Positions 48,381-57,474 of a stretch of DNA of 64,000 bases are shown here, piece after piece. A model generated the notes under the pieces. That model was not told the origin of the DNA and ran no database searches. It saw only the letters and a program-made list of their open reading frames with translations. The stretch covers positions 145,010-209,009 of the forward strand of contig NZIV01000063.1 of the NCBI GenBank assembly GCA_002689995.1, written 5' to 3'. Positions within the stretch are counted from its first letter, which is position 1; each line of letters opens with the position of its first letter. The position numbers were made by a program, and so were the translations under genes. The DNA comes from Fidelibacterota bacterium (lineage in GTDB: Bacteria; Fidelibacterota; Marinisomatia; SCGC-AAA003-L08; GCA-2689995).

Positions 48381-49358
48381 ATGAATAATATTGAAAAAGT
48401 TGAAGAATTATTTTCTATAAAATCTCATTTAGAAAATGAAATTGGTAAAGTTATAATTGGTCAAAATAAAATTATTAATCAATTATTTATTGCATTTTTG
48501 TGCAGAGGGCATGTTATGTTGGAAGGTGTCCCCGGTTTGGCTAAAACATTATTAATAAAAACATTATCAGAAGCAATGGATTTAAATTTTAGCAGGATTC
48601 AATTTACTCCTGATTTAATGCCTACTGATATAACAGGTACTGAAGTCCTTGAAGAAGATACTACAACAGGTAAAAGGGCATTTAAATTTTTTAAAGGTCC
48701 TGTATTTGCTAATATTATTCTAGCGGATGAGATTAATAGAACCCCTCCTAAAACTCAAGCAGCTTTACTTGAAGCTATGCAGGAGAATAGAGTTACAGCA
48801 AATGGTAAGACATATACACTTGATCAACCCTTTTTTGTGCTGGCTACTCAAAATCCAATAGAACAAGAAGGAACATATCCATTGCCTGAGGCACAATTGG
48901 ATAGATTTTTATTTAAATTAACAATTGAATATCCATCTGCCAATGAAGAAGTTGACATAGTAAAGTCGACTACAGGGATTAATAATGAAAAATTATTGGC
49001 GATTATTGGACAGAAACAATTAATTCAATTTCAAGAATTAATTCGAAAAATACCTGTTGCTGATAATGTTATTAAATATGCGGTTAATTTTGTTCGTAAA
49101 ACTAGGACAACAGATGATATTATGCCAAAATCTATCCAGAAATTATTAGATTGGGGTGCTGGTCCTAGAGCAAGTGTTGGATTAATTTTGGCTGCAAAAG
49201 CAACTGCTGTATTGAACAATAGAACTACACCTGATATATCAGACGTTCAGGAAATTATAAAACCTGTACTAAGACATAGAATCATTCCTAATTTTAATGC
49301 AGAATCTGAAGGAATAACGAGTGATGATATTTTAGATTTAATACTTCAGGATAAATAG
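48381..49358 (+). CDS. MoxR-family AAA+ ATPase
   Basis: The 325-residue ATPase has Walker A-like EGVPGLAKTLLIKTL, Walker B ILADEINRTPPKTQAALLEAMQE, sensor 1 ATQNPIEQEGTYPLPEAQLDRFL and the C-terminal lid (ASVGLILAAKATAVLN). MoxR proteins act as chaperones for vWA-domain partners. The DUF58 gene starts one base after its stop, as in many MoxR operons. vWA (BatA/BatB) partners are not found downstream here. Confidence 0.96.
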   Translation: MNNIEKVEELFSIKSHLENEIGKVIIGQNKIINQLFIAFLCRGHVMLEGVPGLAKTLLIKTLSEAMDLNFSRIQFTPDLMPTDITGTEVLEEDTTTGKRAFKFFKGPVFANIILADEINRTPPKTQAALLEAMQENRVTANGKTYTLDQPFFVLATQNPIEQEGTYPLPEAQLDRFLFKLTIEYPSANEEVDIVKSTTGINNEKLLAIIGQKQLIQFQELIRKIPVADNVIKYAVNFVRKTRTTDDIMPKSIQKLLDWGAGPRASVGLILAAKATAVLNNRTTPDISDVQEIIKPVLRHRIIPNFNAESEGITSDDILDLILQDK

Positions 49359-50246
49359 TTGCAAAGAGATATTTTAACACCTGAGATAATATCTAAAATA
49401 GATAATTTACATTTCCGTGCAAGAAGAGTTGTTGAGGGATTCATCGTAGGGAAACATAAAAGTCCATATCATGGCTTTTCTGCTGAATTTTCAGAGCATA
49501 GAGCCTACGGACCTGGTGACGAAATTAAGCATATTGATTGGAAATTATTCGGGAAAACAGATCGATATTATGTGAAGCAATTTGAGGAAGAAACAAATTT
49601 AAGAGCTAATTTAATTTTAGATCAAAGTAACTCCATGAGTTATGGATCTGGTCATTTAACTAAGTTAGATTTCGCCCAAACTCTACTTGCATCCATTGCA
49701 TATTTAATGTTAAAACAGCAAGATGCTGTAGGACTTACTGTTTTTGATACTGATATCAAAAAATTTATTCCACCAAGGTCAAAATCTAGTCATTTAAATG
49801 TTTTATTGTCTACATTATCTAATTTAGACTCAGGAGGTGAAACATCGATTGCACCAATACTTCATAAAATTGCAGAAAAAATTCATAAAAGAGGGCTAAT
49901 AATTTTAGTTTCAGATTTATTTGATAATCCTAAGGAAACTTTTAATGGATTAAAACACTTCAGGCACAAAGGGCACGAGGTTGTAGTCTTTCATATATTA
50001 GATAATGAAGAAATAGAATTAAGCTTTAAAGATAGAGTGCGATTTATCGATAAAGAAACTGGTCAGAAAATTACTACAGATCCATGGCATATCAAGACAT
50101 CTTATATAAAAGAAATAAAAACCTTTTGTGATTATTATAAATATAATTGCAGAAAAAATAAAATTGATTATGTTAATATATTTACAAATCAAAGCTTGGA
50201 TAAAGTTATATCTGATTATTTAATAAAAAGAAATTCTCTAAAATAA
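49359..50246 (+). CDS. DUF58 domain protein (MoxR partner)
   Basis: The 295-residue protein has the DUF58 core: LHFRARRVVEGFIVGKHKSPYHG, the FSEHRAYGPGDEIKHIDWKLFGKTDRYYVKQFEEETN signature near 45-85, and a vWA-like region (LILDQSNSMSYGSG with a DxSxS-type metal site near 92). The start is TTG 49359, adjacent to the moxR stop. It probably works with the MoxR ATPase; its target is unknown. Confidence 0.94.
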   Translation: MQRDILTPEIISKIDNLHFRARRVVEGFIVGKHKSPYHGFSAEFSEHRAYGPGDEIKHIDWKLFGKTDRYYVKQFEEETNLRANLILDQSNSMSYGSGHLTKLDFAQTLLASIAYLMLKQQDAVGLTVFDTDIKKFIPPRSKSSHLNVLLSTLSNLDSGGETSIAPILHKIAEKIHKRGLIILVSDLFDNPKETFNGLKHFRHKGHEVVVFHILDNEEIELSFKDRVRFIDKETGQKITTDPWHIKTSYIKEIKTFCDYYKYNCRKNKIDYVNIFTNQSLDKVISDYLIKRNSLK

Positions 50247-50577
50247 TATTTATTTTCATATTTATTGTGTGATTTAAGATATATGTTTCATAATCAAAAA
50301 AGGAAAATATTTTGTCCCCTTTAAATTTTTAATCTAAGTCACAAATATAAATTTTAAAACTTTCTAATTTTATTTAGGGTTTTAAATCAACTTGTAATTG
50401 GACATGATATTATTAACCAACTATTTTATTAATAATCTTAGTTGGTTATAGAAGGGTTAATAAATAAAAAAGTAAGTTAATTTTTACAAAATAAATATGT
50501 AACATAATCCCTTCTTTTTGTTTCACTTAGGAGTAAATAGTGGGTTCGCTGAAGGAGCAAGTAAACTTGCTCCTTTT
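50247..50577. other. Intergenic region with three hairpins and an intrinsic terminator
   Basis: This 331-nt gap before the lptD stop holds no convincing gene. It contains a 9-bp hairpin (AACCAACTA at 50415-50423 with TAGTTGGTT at 50439-50447), an AGAAGGG/CCCTTCT pair (50450-50456 and 50509-50515) followed by five T, and a terminator at 50552-50579. An SD-like AGGAG precedes GTG 50540, whose frame runs into the terminator. A plus-strand small RNA is possible; no known RNA family is recognised. Confidence 0.45.
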
Positions 50578-50579
50578 TT
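50552..50579 (+). terminator. Intrinsic terminator (plus strand)
   Basis: AAGGAGCAAG and CTTGCTCCTT pair around a TAAA loop and are followed by T residues. The T-run overlaps the lptD stop codon. On the minus strand the T-run is poor, so it serves plus-strand transcripts from the DUF58 gene or a small RNA. Confidence 0.7.
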
Positions 50580-53500
50580 ATTGCCAAAAACTTTTACCAC
50601 CGCGAGATTCAAGTTTTATACTTTCTTTTAAATCTCTATTAATTACGTTTATTCTTAAATAAAATCCTCTGCGGTATCCTGAGGGAGTCCATTCAAATAA
50701 AAATTCAAAACAATGTAAATTTCTTCTAAAAGTAAAATCATGTGTAACTAACTCTAGATTTTCCAAGTCTAATCGAACATTATAATTCATCTTCCATGCT
50801 GGTGTTAATTTGATATCAATATTTGAATTTACCCAAAAATTAATTAATGGTTCTTGTTGAATCCTTGGTGTAAATGAATATCTAAGACTAAATGTTGAAT
50901 TCCATACATCGCTAGTTGTTTTACTCTCAGAATTTTGAATAATTACTTCGGTTGTATCAATATTAGGTGATGTTAATTTAAATTGTTTTCCTGAAAATTT
51001 TAATGTTGTGCCACCATTAATACTTTTTAATCTTGGAAATTTTCGAAATTTATTAATTCGATGTCCAGATGTATTTATATCATATAAATCATGTGACATT
51101 GATAAGCTTAATCTTAATCCATTTGGTAGTGTGGAAGAAATATTTGAATTTATAGGTGAAAATTTTAAACTATCAGCTTTAAAATTATAATTAGAATTTA
51201 AACTCCAAGATAATAGGTCAATTTTACTATAATTATCTTCCTTATTTATTTTCGCTTGAAAAACGTTTGAAACATTAAATCCAATTGATTTTGTTTCTGA
51301 TGATGGGGTTGCACCAGCTAAAGTTCCATAGAAAAAGTCATGTATTAAATTAGTATCAGGAAAAGCTTGAATGTAAGGTGAATTATCCTCAGTAAATTTA
51401 GGAGACCAACTAAACGATAATGATGGCGTCAAAACATGCCTTAATGCATCTAACTTACCAATTGAAATTGGGAATAGACCATATAGTTTTGTAGTTAATG
51501 AAAATGTGGAGTTCCAAGTTAATCTTCTTTTAAAATTATTTACATATTCTAGTTGATAGTTTTCGTTTAGTTTTGTGTACTGATTAACCCAATTTTCACG
51601 GAAAGAAATTCGAGGTGATAAAGAAATCCAACCAAAAAATTTATTTGAAGTCGAAAAACTCATATTATGGCGAATACCTGATCTTACATTAGTTGAATCG
51701 ACCCAATTTGAATCAGCTAATTCAAATTTCCAGCCTTTACGAATATTATTATTTAAATTTGAGGAATAATCCCAATAAATATCTTCTAAAAAAGGAATTT
51801 TATAATTACCAAATTTTAATTTGCTTTTGCTATGAGAAAAACTCATGTTTGGAAGAGCTTGCATACGTTCTACAAGAAAATGTTTATCTCCATATATATT
51901 TTCTTCTTTTTTTATAATTGCTAGTAAATCATAACTATCAGACAAGTTTATTGTCAGACTATTTTTATAAGTACTCCATCTTTTAGAATAGTTAAAACTA
52001 GATTCAATTTTTTGTGTAAGTTGGTTTTGTTTATCATTCCATTGAGATTGATAGAAGTCAGAATTACTTATGTAATGTCCATTTATAGATAAGTTTTGTG
52101 AAGGATCAAATTTTTGGGAATGATTCCAAACTAAATTGAATTGTCTAGAATAATTTTTAAATAAATCTAAAATATTTTTTCCGACTAAGGATTGATTCAT
52201 TCTTGTTGATATTGAACCTGAGTACTTATAGCGTTTGATGTAGTTAAATCTACTATTTATAACAAGCCCAAGTTTATCATAAAAGTCAATTAAGGTTTTT
52301 AAATCAATAAAATCATTTGGTGCATAATAGTAACCTAGTTTTTGAAAAAAAGTACCTGTGCTTGTCCTTGTTCCAAATGCAGGCATAATCCAACCACTAT
52401 GCCTTCTTCCTCCTTTATTAGGAAATACTGCAAAAGGTATTCCAATAATAGGAATATCATAAATATGAAGAACTAATGGTTTCGCAATCACTCTATCATT
52501 GCCAATTAATTTCATTTTATTACTCGCAAAGTAATAATGAGGGTTTTCATGCTCACATGATGTATATTTACTTTCCTTTACATGAAATATGTCTGGTTCA
52601 TCTCTAAAAATTTTATTACCATGGTAATACCCATTATTATACTCTGTAATTCCTTTATTAATTTTACCATGTTTTGTAACTAAATCAAATGTCATGTTAT
52701 TGCCAGTTAGTGGTTCTGCATCACCCGAATAAATAGTTGGTAATACATCATTATATTTCATTGCATTTAAAATATTTTCTCGCCAGCTAACTAATATATT
52801 TCCAGCATTTAATTTAATATCCTGATATTCAACAACAGAGTTTTGAATTAGTTCGGTTTGCTCTTTATCAACATAATAATTTAAATAGTTAGCTTTATAC
52901 GTAATATTTGTATCAATTTTTGTATTTTCAAATTCAGGAGAAAATACTCCTTTACCTCCTCCAATTACTTGAATTTGCATTAATTCTGAGTTTTCAAATG
53001 ATATTATTATGGTATCACCAGATGCGTGATTTGTTCCTACTAGTAAAGAGTCTTCCGAGACATGGTAAATGGTTTCAGCCATATTATATAAAGACATTTT
53101 TTTAATTTCATTTTTTTCGAAATTAACTGAAATAAATTTACTTTTCATTTCATTTCTAAATTGATAATAATTTGAATTTTTATTAGATATTTGTTTGTTT
53201 ATGTCTTGCCAGGCTTTTGCATTTGAGCTAATGTCTACTTTTACAAGCAGTGTATCTCTATACTGAATTAAAATTTCATCACCTGAAAGTCCTTTTTCAG
53301 CTTCTTTTATAGTTCCACCATTTTTCAATGACATTATTTCTATATAGTCATTGTAAGTTAAAGTATCTGCTTTAATTAATCGGTTATTCTCAACTATTGA
53401 TACATTCTGATAGGCTGAAAATGAAAGCCCTTTTGGTCCATCAGTCTCTTTATAATGTATATAATCTGTGATGATTTCACGTTTTTCTTGATTGAATTTT

Positions 53501-53901
53501 ACGTTTCCAATTGCATATCCAGAGTCAATATCAGTCCAGTAATAAAGAGAATCACATTGAATTAATTGATTAGACTTTTTGAAATTAACGTCACCTGTTG
53601 CAAGAATAAAATCTAAACTAGCACTAAAATAGGTCATATTATTACATTTCACTGTATCAAAATTATCAATCATAGTAACTGGACCAGTTAATTTAAAAAT
53701 GTTTAAATTTGGGTAGTTTGTAGCTTTATTAGTATAAAGAGATAAGGTATTTTTTTGAAGAATTACATTACCACTTAATTCAGTTATAGGATTTGAATCT
53801 TCTTCAAAGCTTTGCATTATATCTGCTTGGATAATTTTTAATCGATTATCCGCAGGAAACATGAATGCAAAAAAAATAGATATTTTATATAATAATTTCA
53901 T
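50578..53901 (-). CDS. lptD: LPS-assembly protein LptD (OstA), long form
   Basis: Outer-membrane beta-barrel that inserts lipopolysaccharide. The 1107 residues exceed E. coli LptD (784). A signal peptide is followed by OstA/LptA-like jellyroll repeats (about 20-430, for example ADTLTYNDYIEIMSLKNGG) and the barrel. Family motifs are DIPIIGIPFAVFPNKGGRRHSGWIMPAFG and the following YYYAPNDFIDLK region. The cysteines that form the E. coli disulfide pairs cannot be matched with confidence. A plus-strand terminator abuts its stop codon. LptA/LptC/LptE genes are not visible nearby. Confidence 0.93.
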   Translation of the reverse strand: MKLLYKISIFFAFMFPADNRLKIIQADIMQSFEEDSNPITELSGNVILQKNTLSLYTNKATNYPNLNIFKLTGPVTMIDNFDTVKCNNMTYFSASLDFILATGDVNFKKSNQLIQCDSLYYWTDIDSGYAIGNVKFNQEKREIITDYIHYKETDGPKGLSFSAYQNVSIVENNRLIKADTLTYNDYIEIMSLKNGGTIKEAEKGLSGDEILIQYRDTLLVKVDISSNAKAWQDINKQISNKNSNYYQFRNEMKSKFISVNFEKNEIKKMSLYNMAETIYHVSEDSLLVGTNHASGDTIIISFENSELMQIQVIGGGKGVFSPEFENTKIDTNITYKANYLNYYVDKEQTELIQNSVVEYQDIKLNAGNILVSWRENILNAMKYNDVLPTIYSGDAEPLTGNNMTFDLVTKHGKINKGITEYNNGYYHGNKIFRDEPDIFHVKESKYTSCEHENPHYYFASNKMKLIGNDRVIAKPLVLHIYDIPIIGIPFAVFPNKGGRRHSGWIMPAFGTRTSTGTFFQKLGYYYAPNDFIDLKTLIDFYDKLGLVINSRFNYIKRYKYSGSISTRMNQSLVGKNILDLFKNYSRQFNLVWNHSQKFDPSQNLSINGHYISNSDFYQSQWNDKQNQLTQKIESSFNYSKRWSTYKNSLTINLSDSYDLLAIIKKEENIYGDKHFLVERMQALPNMSFSHSKSKLKFGNYKIPFLEDIYWDYSSNLNNNIRKGWKFELADSNWVDSTNVRSGIRHNMSFSTSNKFFGWISLSPRISFRENWVNQYTKLNENYQLEYVNNFKRRLTWNSTFSLTTKLYGLFPISIGKLDALRHVLTPSLSFSWSPKFTEDNSPYIQAFPDTNLIHDFFYGTLAGATPSSETKSIGFNVSNVFQAKINKEDNYSKIDLLSWSLNSNYNFKADSLKFSPINSNISSTLPNGLRLSLSMSHDLYDINTSGHRINKFRKFPRLKSINGGTTLKFSGKQFKLTSPNIDTTEVIIQNSESKTTSDVWNSTFSLRYSFTPRIQQEPLINFWVNSNIDIKLTPAWKMNYNVRLDLENLELVTHDFTFRRNLHCFEFLFEWTPSGYRRGFYLRINVINRDLKESIKLESRGGKSFWQ

Positions 53902-53928
53902 CTAAATGTTTATTTTTAATTTTTCTAT

Positions 53929-54372
53929 CTAATTTTTTAGGTTACTAAAACTTACGTTTAATTTATATAAGGCATCTGGAAAATAATTATATTTAACATA
54001 TCTATCAGTAATTATATTTCGTTTTAATAGTTTTTTTTCGAATTATTTTTGTTTAAGGAGCATTCTTATCCATTTCTAAGAAGAAGTGGCACAAATACAG
54101 CGCTATATTCTTTTATTAAATCTTTATTATCTGAATACATTATTGGTTGTTTGTAAAAGTTATATTTCAAGTTTTTAACAATTAATTTTAAAATTTTAGA
54201 TTTTTAAACGAAAAAGTTTCCAAGGTATTATTGAAAATAGACTTTCAGCTTTAATAGTATTATTTAATGAATAACTTCTAGAAATTAATTTATTTTTTGT
54301 TTCAAAATGTTTTATTGATTGAAGTCTATTTATTTCAGCAAGCAGTAGTAAATTTGAATGATAAAGATTCAA
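53929..54372 (-). pseudogene. Probable decayed gene of unknown family (three blocks)
   Basis: In the 521-nt gap between lptD and the ENPP gene, three minus-strand blocks of coding-like sequence lie in order. Block 1 is 54372-54196 (58 codons, ending SIIPWKLFRLKI). Block 2 is about 54203-54066 (ends SAVFVPLLLRNG). Block 3 is 54042-53929 (contains DRYVKYNYFPDALYKLN). The frame changes at a T5 tract (54201-54205 on the plus strand) and at a T8 tract (54031-54038), and a TAA at 54066-54068 ends block 2. Removing one T from the first tract and adding one to the second restores a frame broken only by that stop. The C-terminal block resembles tails of glycosyl- or methyltransferases only vaguely. 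Chance cannot be excluded. Confidence 0.4.
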
Positions 54373-54422
54373 TGATTTTTATAAAAATTTGTTTAAAATA
54401 ATAAAATAACAGGAAAAATTCA

Positions 54423-55640
54423 ATGCTAAAAATTAGGAATTTTTTAGTCATAATCCATTTGTTAATCGTGTTTTCTTTTTCAAATCAAATACCAACGATT
54501 TTAGTTTCTTTTGATGGTATGAGATATGATTATTTAGAAAAAACATCTACTCCAAATTTTGATACACTAATAAAAAGTGGAGTTAAGGCAGAGTCATTGA
54601 TACCTATTTTTCCATCATTAACATTTCCAAATCATTATACAATTGCTACAGGAACTTATGCTGGGAGACATCATATAACTGGGAATCAATATTTTAGTAA
54701 AATTTTTGGTGAACAGTATTCGATGTATAATCGTAAAACAGTAGAAGATCCAAAGTTTTATAAAGGTGAGCCTATTTGGGTAACTGCCGAAAAACAAGGT
54801 GTAAAAACTGCTAGTTATTTTTGGGTGGGTTCTGAGGCAGCTATAAATGGTATACATCCTTCAATTTATAAAAAGTATGATGGAAAAGTACCATTTGAAA
54901 CGAGAGTTGACTCTGTAATTTCATGGTTACTACTCCCTAAAGAAATTCGGCCAAAACTGTTAATGTTGTATTTTAGTGAACCAGATAAATCTGGACATAT
55001 TTATGGTCCTGATTCGAAAGAGGTTATTAATGCAATAAAGCAATCAGACCTAATGCTGGGTAGGCTTATTACTGGATTAAAAACAAATAAAATTATTGCG
55101 AATGTTGTAGTTGTCAGTGATCACGGTATGCGTAAAATTAGTAAAGATAGGGTAATTATATTAGATGATTACTTACCTAGTATTTCACAGTTAATAGTTT
55201 ATGGTGAAGGTCCATTAATGCAATTAGACAGCCCCACTATAGACATTTCTAAATATTTGAACAACATACCCAATTTAAGTGTCTATAGAAAGGAAGAAAT
55301 ACCACTAAGATACAATTTTAGTAATCAAAATACTGGAGACTATTTAGTAGTAGCAGATCCAGGCTGGCTTTTATTCACAGAAGAATTATTTAATAAAACA
55401 ACAATGTTAAATATTCATGGCATGCATGGATGGGATCCTCTTGATAAGAAAATGCATGGATTTTTTATTGCTAATGGACCATCAATAAAAAAAAACACAA
55501 CAATTAATTCATTTGAAAATATTTATATAAATGGTCTCATATCTAAATTGATAGGAATAACCCCTTACTCTAGTGAATTTTATGATGACGGTGCTATAAT
55601 TAATCCTGAAATTATTAATAGTATTTTATTATCAAAATAA
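54423..55640 (+). CDS. ENPP-type nucleotide pyrophosphatase/phosphodiesterase, exported
   Basis: Alkaline-phosphatase superfamily enzyme. The 405-residue protein has a signal peptide (about 1-20), the metal Asp in ILVSFDGMRYDYL, the nucleophile Thr in FPSLTFPNHYTIATG, a GSEAAI motif, FSEPDKSGHIYGP, VVSDHGM and HGMHGWDP. These match the ENPP family in the order expected for its two zinc sites. It may hydrolyse nucleotide or phospholipid diesters in the periplasm. The start is ATG 54423 with an AACAGGAAA box before it. Confidence 0.94.
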   Translation: MLKIRNFLVIIHLLIVFSFSNQIPTILVSFDGMRYDYLEKTSTPNFDTLIKSGVKAESLIPIFPSLTFPNHYTIATGTYAGRHHITGNQYFSKIFGEQYSMYNRKTVEDPKFYKGEPIWVTAEKQGVKTASYFWVGSEAAINGIHPSIYKKYDGKVPFETRVDSVISWLLLPKEIRPKLLMLYFSEPDKSGHIYGPDSKEVINAIKQSDLMLGRLITGLKTNKIIANVVVVSDHGMRKISKDRVIILDDYLPSISQLIVYGEGPLMQLDSPTIDISKYLNNIPNLSVYRKEEIPLRYNFSNQNTGDYLVVADPGWLLFTEELFNKTTMLNIHGMHGWDPLDKKMHGFFIANGPSIKKNTTINSFENIYINGLISKLIGITPYSSEFYDDGAIINPEIINSILLSK

Positions 55641-55801
55641 ATAAAAATAGAAATTTTAATTTAAGTTTTTCTAATTAATTTTGCCTTATCTTTTAATTTT
55701 ATATAAAATTCATTGTAAATTTGCGCCCGTTTTTATGGGAACTATTTTCTGATTTCCTCATTTTAGACAACTATAAATTAATTTTTAAGAAAGGAGATAA
55801 T

Positions 55802-56746
55802 TTGGTACGCATAGAAAATTTAGTAAAAAACTATGGTGAAGTAAATGCGGTCCGTTCTATTAATTTCACTGCAAACAAAGGTGAAATATTAGGTTTTCTC
55901 GGTGCTAATGGTGCTGGGAAATCAACAACTTTAAAAATCGTATCTGGATATCTTTCACCAACTTCAGGGAATGTTTATATAGATGATTTAAATATTCTAG
56001 ATAATTCATTAGAAATAAGGCAGCAAGTAGGATATCTTCCAGAATTGAATCCTTTATGGGGAGATATGAAAGTTTATGATATACTAAAGTTTACTGGAAG
56101 AATTTACGATATAGTTGGTAGAAAATTTGATCAAGCGTTGGATAGAGTTATTGAACAGTGTGGTTTAAATGGTGTCCTTCATAAGAGAATTTCAGCATGT
56201 TCTAAAGGTTATAAGCAGCGTGTAGGACTAGCAATGGCTATTATACATGATCCTAAAATTTTAATTTTAGATGAGCCTGTTAATGGGTTAGATCCAAATC
56301 AGATAATTGAAATTAGAGAGCTAATACGAAATTTAGGCCGTGATAAAACAATTATTATATCTAGTCATATCTTACAGGAAATTCAAGCTACAGCAGATAG
56401 GATTGTAGTAATAAATGAAGGTCAAGTTGTAGCAGATGGTACAGGTGAAGAATTAATGGCATCTCTAAAAGGTAATACTTTACTTACATTAGTAGTAAAG
56501 AATGCATTGATAGAAACTATTGAACTACTTCCTTCAGAAATAGAAGGTCTACAGTTAAAAGATATTACTGAGAATGAAAATTTACACACAATTCAAATTA
56601 ATTATCCAGCAGATCTAGATCCTAGAGAAAAAGTTTTTAATTTTGCGATAAAATCAAAGTGGTCAATCTTGGAAATGAGTCCATACAAGAAAAACTTAGA
56701 GGATGTATTTAGGTCACTAACTGGAGCGGAGGTAATTGATGCGTAA
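55802..56746 (+). CDS. ABC transporter ATPase, GldA-like
   Basis: The 314-residue ATPase starts at TTG 55802, five nt after an AAGGAG box; the frame is open further upstream but has no such site. Walker A is GANGAGKST, the signature CSKGYKQRVGLAMA (with a Cys in place of the usual Leu), Walker B ILILDEPVNGLDP and the H-loop SSHILQE. It resembles GldA, the ATPase of the gliding-associated ABC complex of Bacteroidetes. GldF- and GldG-like genes follow. Confidence 0.9.
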   Translation: MVRIENLVKNYGEVNAVRSINFTANKGEILGFLGANGAGKSTTLKIVSGYLSPTSGNVYIDDLNILDNSLEIRQQVGYLPELNPLWGDMKVYDILKFTGRIYDIVGRKFDQALDRVIEQCGLNGVLHKRISACSKGYKQRVGLAMAIIHDPKILILDEPVNGLDPNQIIEIRELIRNLGRDKTIIISSHILQEIQATADRIVVINEGQVVADGTGEELMASLKGNTLLTLVVKNALIETIELLPSEIEGLQLKDITENENLHTIQINYPADLDPREKVFNFAIKSKWSILEMSPYKKNLEDVFRSLTGAEVIDA

Positions 56747-57470
56747 TCGAGAATACCATAATATCAAGGCAATTTTTAATAGAGAAATCCTATCTACATT
56801 CTCAAGCCCAATGGCAATAATTTTCTTCTTTGTTTTTGCAGCAACTTGTGGTTATTTCTTTACAAGTCCTTTTTTCTTAGTTGGTCAATCTGAGCTTAGG
56901 GGCTTGTTTAGTATAATTCCATTACTATATTTAATCTTGATTCCTGCAATAACAATGAATATGGTTTCAAGAGATTGGAATTTAGGTACTATGGAAATTA
57001 TGACAACCTTGCCTATAACTGATTATGAATATATTTTAGGAAAGTTTTCAGCCGCTGTAATTTTAGTAATTACTAGTTTGTTTTTTACTATTGTTCATAT
57101 AATTACAGTATATAGATTTGGAACAGAAATTGATACTGGCGCTATAATATGTGGATATTTTGGATTAATTCTACTTGGTGCTTTTTATTCGTCAATAGGA
57201 ATATTTGCTAGCAGCATATTTGATAACAATGTCCAGGCATTAATGCTAAGCTTTGGAATTATATTAATATTCTTTATGATGGATAAAGTACTTATTTTTG
57301 TTCCCTCAGCAACAGTTTCGAGTATAATGCAATATATGAGTGTCGATTTCCATTTATCAAATATTTCTCGTGGTGTTATAGATACTCGAAACATAATTTA
57401 CTTTTTATCAATGACTATGCTCTTTATCAATTTATCAGTAAGAGCTTTAGAATCAAGACAGTGGAGGTAG
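56739..57470 (+). CDS. ABC-2 type permease, GldF-like
   Basis: The 243-residue protein starts at ATG 56739, 6 nt after a GGAGG box, and has six hydrophobic helices. The loop RDWNLGTMEIMTTLPITDYEYILGKF is typical of ABC-2 permeases that act with GldA-like ATPases. It overlaps the ATPase gene by 8 bp and precedes the GldG-like gene by 4 nt, so translation is probably coupled. Confidence 0.9.
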   Translation: MRNREYHNIKAIFNREILSTFSSPMAIIFFFVFAATCGYFFTSPFFLVGQSELRGLFSIIPLLYLILIPAITMNMVSRDWNLGTMEIMTTLPITDYEYILGKFSAAVILVITSLFFTIVHIITVYRFGTEIDTGAIICGYFGLILLGAFYSSIGIFASSIFDNNVQALMLSFGIILIFFMMDKVLIFVPSATVSSIMQYMSVDFHLSNISRGVIDTRNIIYFLSMTMLFINLSVRALESRQWR

Positions 57471-57474
57471 ATCA

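Noticed and set aside
50540..50600. GTG start behind AGGAG just before lptD
   Set aside because: The frame runs through the terminator hairpin and into antisense lptD; codons look unlike a real gene.
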